Made by a program: the position numbers and the translations under genes
Assembly (NCBI GenBank): GCA_016716745.1
Contig: JADJVD010000007.1
Span: 1-64,000 of the forward strand
Direction: 5' to 3'
Length of the DNA stretch: 64,000 bases
DNA from: Hyphomicrobiales bacterium
Lineage (GTDB): Bacteria > Pseudomonadota > Alphaproteobacteria > Rhizobiales > Beijerinckiaceae
Shown here: positions 61,593-64,000 of the stretch, in pieces
Numbering within the stretch: the stretch's first letter is position 1
Layout of the letters: each line of letters opens with the position of its first letter
The notes under the pieces: generated by a model
What the model was told of the DNA's origin: nothing
The model's input: only the letters and a program-made list of their open reading frames with translations
Database searches by the model: none

Positions 61593-62090
61593 ATGGGCGC
61601 CAGATTGACAGCCACAACGACCGCGCTCGTCGTTTGCCTCGCCATGTTCGCCGCGCGCCCCGCGCAGGCTGCGGAGGCGGCGCCGGCGGGGCCGATCCTG
61701 ACCATCGAAAGCCGGCTTGCGCCGATCCGTCAGATGACGATGGCGGAGATCGAGCGGCTGCCGCGCGGCGGCTTTGCGACGCGCACGCCCTGGCACGACG
61801 TCAAGACCCGGTTCGAGGGCGTGCCCTTGCCCGCCTTCCTCGCCGCCATCGGCGCGACGCGCGGCGTCGTCACCGTCTCGGGCCTCGACGGCTATGTCGT
61901 CGACCTGCCGGTGGAGGATCCGCGCAACGCGCAGGCGGTCGTCGCCTACAAGCGCGACGGCGAATACATGCGCATTCGCGACAAGGGGCCGCTCTTCATC
62001 ATCTACGATTACGACGCCGACCCGGCGCTCCAAACCGATCAGTATTACGCGCGCTCGATCTGGCAGATCAGATCGGTGAAGGTGGAGTGA
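61593..62090 (+). CDS. Secreted small protein resembling the molybdopterin-binding oxidoreductase domain
   Basis: A 165-residue protein with a signal peptide (residues 1-27, ending AARPAQAA). The rest resembles a short sulfite-oxidase-type molybdopterin domain (VKTRFEGVPLPAFLAAIGAT, VTVSGLDGYVVDLPVEDPRN, GPLFIIYDYDAD). The mature part has no cysteine, so the usual molybdenum ligand is missing. It lies 4 bases upstream of a GGDEF-EAL gene and is probably its partner. The start at 61593 has GGAGATCAGGG before it. Confidence 0.7.
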   Translation: MGARLTATTTALVVCLAMFAARPAQAAEAAPAGPILTIESRLAPIRQMTMAEIERLPRGGFATRTPWHDVKTRFEGVPLPAFLAAIGATRGVVTVSGLDGYVVDLPVEDPRNAQAVVAYKRDGEYMRIRDKGPLFIIYDYDADPALQTDQYYARSIWQIRSVKVE

Positions 62091-62094
62091 GCCG

Positions 62095-64000
62095 ATGGCC
62101 GCCGCCGTGGCGCTGGACAATCCGAAGCGACGAACGATGGCCGCACGCGCCGCCCGCATGCCGTGGCTGCTGCCGATCATCCTGCTTGTCTGCGCCATCG
62201 GTCTGGCCGCCATCGCCAAGCTGCAGCGCGACATCGACACGATCAACGCCCGGTCAAGCCGCTTCGAGATCGTCGCCGCCACCCCGCGCGCGCTGTTCGA
62301 GGCGGACGAGACGCGGCTTGCCGCGCACGCCTATTTCGAAAAGCCCGGCGAGGAGGCGGCCGCGCGCCTGAAACAGGCGTTTGAAATCCTCTACGGCCGC
62401 ATGAACGATCTGCGCGCAGGCGCGCATCGCGAGTTGCACGCCGCGTCGGAAGTCGCCCGCTCGACGCACGAGCGCGCGATGGACACGGTCGAGACCCTCG
62501 ATTCGGAAATCCAGTCTCTCGGATTGTTCTCGCGCCACGAGCGCTTCGACGCGCTGTTCGTCGACCTCGTGCACAATCTCCAGAGCTTCGCGGCGGAGGG
62601 ACTGCGCTTCCACGCCGCCCGCTCGCGCGCCGACTACGAGCGCGTGCAGAAGCTCGGCTGGTGGCAGGTCGTGCTGACCGCCGCGCTGCTGGTCTCGATC
62701 TCGTCGAGCTTGCTGCTGGCGCTCGCCCAGACGCGCCGCCTGCGCGCCGCCCACGCCGCCGCGCACGGGCTTTCTCAGAAATACGCCTATCTCGCCAATC
62801 ACGACCCGATGACGGGCCTCGCCAACCGTCGCCACGGGCTCGACCTCGTCGAGCGGCTGATCGCCCGAGCCGAGGCTGAGGACGCCGAGATCGGCGTCGT
62901 CTGTCTCGACGTCGATCGCTTCAAGCAGGTCAACGACACGCTCGGCCACGCCGCCGGCGACGCGCTGATCGTCGCCTTCGCCGAGCGCCTGCGCGCCATG
63001 TCCGAGAGCTGGACCGACGCGGCGCTGATGCGGCTCGGCGGCGACGAATTCGTCCTGTCGATGATCGTCCGCGCCGACGGGCCGCAGCTCATCGACTATG
63101 CGCGCGAAGTTTCGGAACGATTGGCCGACGCCTACGAGATCGAGGGCCATGTCGTCTCCATCGGCGCGAGCGTCGGAGCGACGAGCCGCAAGGCCGCCGG
63201 CTGCCGCTGGATGCGCATGCTGGCGCAGGCCGACATCGCGTTGCGTCACGCCAAGGAGCGCGGCCGCGGCCAGATCGCCCTCTACGAAAAGGGCATGTTC
63301 GAGACCGAACGGCGGCGCCACCGCATGGAGCAGGATCTTCGCTTCGCGATGGAGCGCGGCGAGATCGAGCTGCACTATCAGCCCATCGTCGCCCTTGGCG
63401 GCGGCCTGAAGCGCGTCGAGGCGCTGCTGCGCTGGCGCCATCCCGACTACGGCATGATCAGCCCGACCGACTTCCTTCCGGTCGCCGAGGACGCCGGCCT
63501 CATTCTCGAAATGGGCGAGTGGGCGCTGCGCGCGGCCTGCCGCGACGCGATGCGGCTGCCCGCCCATATCGGCCTCAGCGTGAACCTGTCGGCCGCGCAA
63601 CTGATCCGCGTCGACATGGCCGAGCGCGTGCGCGACGCGCTGGCCCAGTCCGGCCTGCCGGCCCGCCGCCTCGAGGTCGAGATCACCGAAATCGCGATGA
63701 TGCGCAACGAGGCGCGCGTCGCCCGCTTCATCGCCGAGGCGACGGCCTCCGGCGTCAGCGTCGCGCTCGACGATTTCGGCGCCGGCTACTCCTCGATCGG
63801 CTATCTGCGCCGCTTCCCCTGTTCGCGCCTGAAGATCGACCCGTCCTTCATTCAGGACGTCGAGCGGGACCCGGAGGCGCGCGCCGTCGTGCGCGCGGTC
63901 GTCTCGCTCGCCCACGCGCTCGACATGAGCGTGACGGCGGAGGGGGTGGAGACCCAGGGTCAGGCCCTGCTGCTCGCCGCCGAGGGCTGCGAGGACGCGC
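62095..64000 (+). CDS. Membrane-bound GGDEF-EAL protein, cyclic-di-GMP turnover (partial, 3' end outside window)
   Basis: The protein has an N-terminal span (PWLLPIILLVCAIGLAAIA, residues about 23-41) and a periplasmic helical domain to about 187. A second span follows (WWQVVLTAALLVSISSSLLL), then a GGDEF domain (RLGGDEF intact near residue 316) and an EAL domain (VEALLRWRHP near 441, LDDFGAGYSSIGYL). Both active-site motifs look intact, so it may make or break cyclic-di-GMP. The RxxD inhibitory site five residues before GGDEF is absent. The secreted partner 4 bases upstream could provide a periplasmic signal. The frame is open at the window end. Confidence 0.9.
   Translation, partial: MAAAVALDNPKRRTMAARAARMPWLLPIILLVCAIGLAAIAKLQRDIDTINARSSRFEIVAATPRALFEADETRLAAHAYFEKPGEEAAARLKQAFEILYGRMNDLRAGAHRELHAASEVARSTHERAMDTVETLDSEIQSLGLFSRHERFDALFVDLVHNLQSFAAEGLRFHAARSRADYERVQKLGWWQVVLTAALLVSISSSLLLALAQTRRLRAAHAAAHGLSQKYAYLANHDPMTGLANRRHGLDLVERLIARAEAEDAEIGVVCLDVDRFKQVNDTLGHAAGDALIVAFAERLRAMSESWTDAALMRLGGDEFVLSMIVRADGPQLIDYAREVSERLADAYEIEGHVVSIGASVGATSRKAAGCRWMRMLAQADIALRHAKERGRGQIALYEKGMFETERRRHRMEQDLRFAMERGEIELHYQPIVALGGGLKRVEALLRWRHPDYGMISPTDFLPVAEDAGLILEMGEWALRAACRDAMRLPAHIGLSVNLSAAQLIRVDMAERVRDALAQSGLPARRLEVEITEIAMMRNEARVARFIAEATASGVSVALDDFGAGYSSIGYLRRFPCSRLKIDPSFIQDVERDPEARAVVRAVVSLAHALDMSVTAEGVETQGQALLLAAEGCEDA

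Noticed and set aside
62254..63915. A minus-strand frame of about 550 codons opposite the GGDEF-EAL gene
   Set aside because: The plus strand encodes intact RLGGDEF and EALLRWRHP motifs over the same stretch, so the minus frame is a shadow.

Overview
The window is about 64 kb of GC-rich DNA from an alphaproteobacterium, most likely of the Hyphomicrobiales (Rhizobiales). The reasons are the gene order (frr-uppS-cdsA-dxr-rseP-bamA-lpxD-fabZ-lpxA-lpxI-lpxB-gltA, then gltX and comEC on opposite strands), the use of lpxI instead of lpxH, the short 192-residue adenylate kinase, an ATP12-type F1 chaperone, a DUF1467 protein, and an rpsF-rpsR-DUF2232-rplI operon back to back with fabD-fabG-acpP-fabF-mltG. 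I cannot name the genus from sequence alone.

Layout. 1-9438: the S10/spc ribosomal protein cluster, from a partial rplB through secY and adk, closed by a strong intrinsic terminator (9472-9498). 9641-15066: three tandem paralogous genes for secreted RTX proteins (N-terminal NSG/NTG repeats of beta-helix type, about 21 calcium-binding nonapeptides, and an RTX-exporter C-terminus). Each has its own conserved upstream cassette. They separate adk from the alpha-operon genes rpsM-rpsK-rpoA-rplQ (15324-17890), which have a candidate promoter and leader hairpin of their own. 18149-22429: nhaA, a small secreted protein, a Deg protease and a DUF4274-like protein. 22564-24921 (minus): rplI, DUF2232, rpsR, rpsF. 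25154-26608: a frame-disrupted orphan gene that could be a polymorphic toxin. 26704-32800: a CxxxCC protein, fatty-acid synthesis genes and mltG. 32879-44583: frr through lpxB, covering ribosome recycling, isoprenoid and phospholipid synthesis, outer-membrane assembly and lipid A. 44836-50387: gltA, gltX, comEC, DUF1467. 50642-56155: guaA with an abnormal 3' end, a truncated DJ-1/PfpI remnant, and two TAXI-type substrate-binding proteins around an SEL1-like protein. 56349-64000: a YfgM-like TPR protein, der, palindromic repeats, an SDR oxidoreductase, a metallo-beta-lactamase-fold protein, an ATP12 chaperone, and a secreted molybdopterin-domain-like protein next to a GGDEF-EAL protein cut by the window end.

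The most notable region is the RTX trio. The third copy is a mosaic: its start matches copy 2, its middle matches copy 1, and the C-terminal half is almost the same in all three, which points to recombination between copies. A transcription terminator before them and a separate promoter after them suggest that this accessory module splits an otherwise conserved ribosomal cluster.

A second theme is single-base frame disruption in genes that should be intact (bamA, gltA, guaA, the metallo-beta-lactamase-fold gene, the orphan gene at 25154, the DJ-1 remnant). So many in housekeeping genes suggests indel errors in the assembly rather than biology. The change at the guaA 3' end is different in kind and looks like a real rearrangement or island scar.
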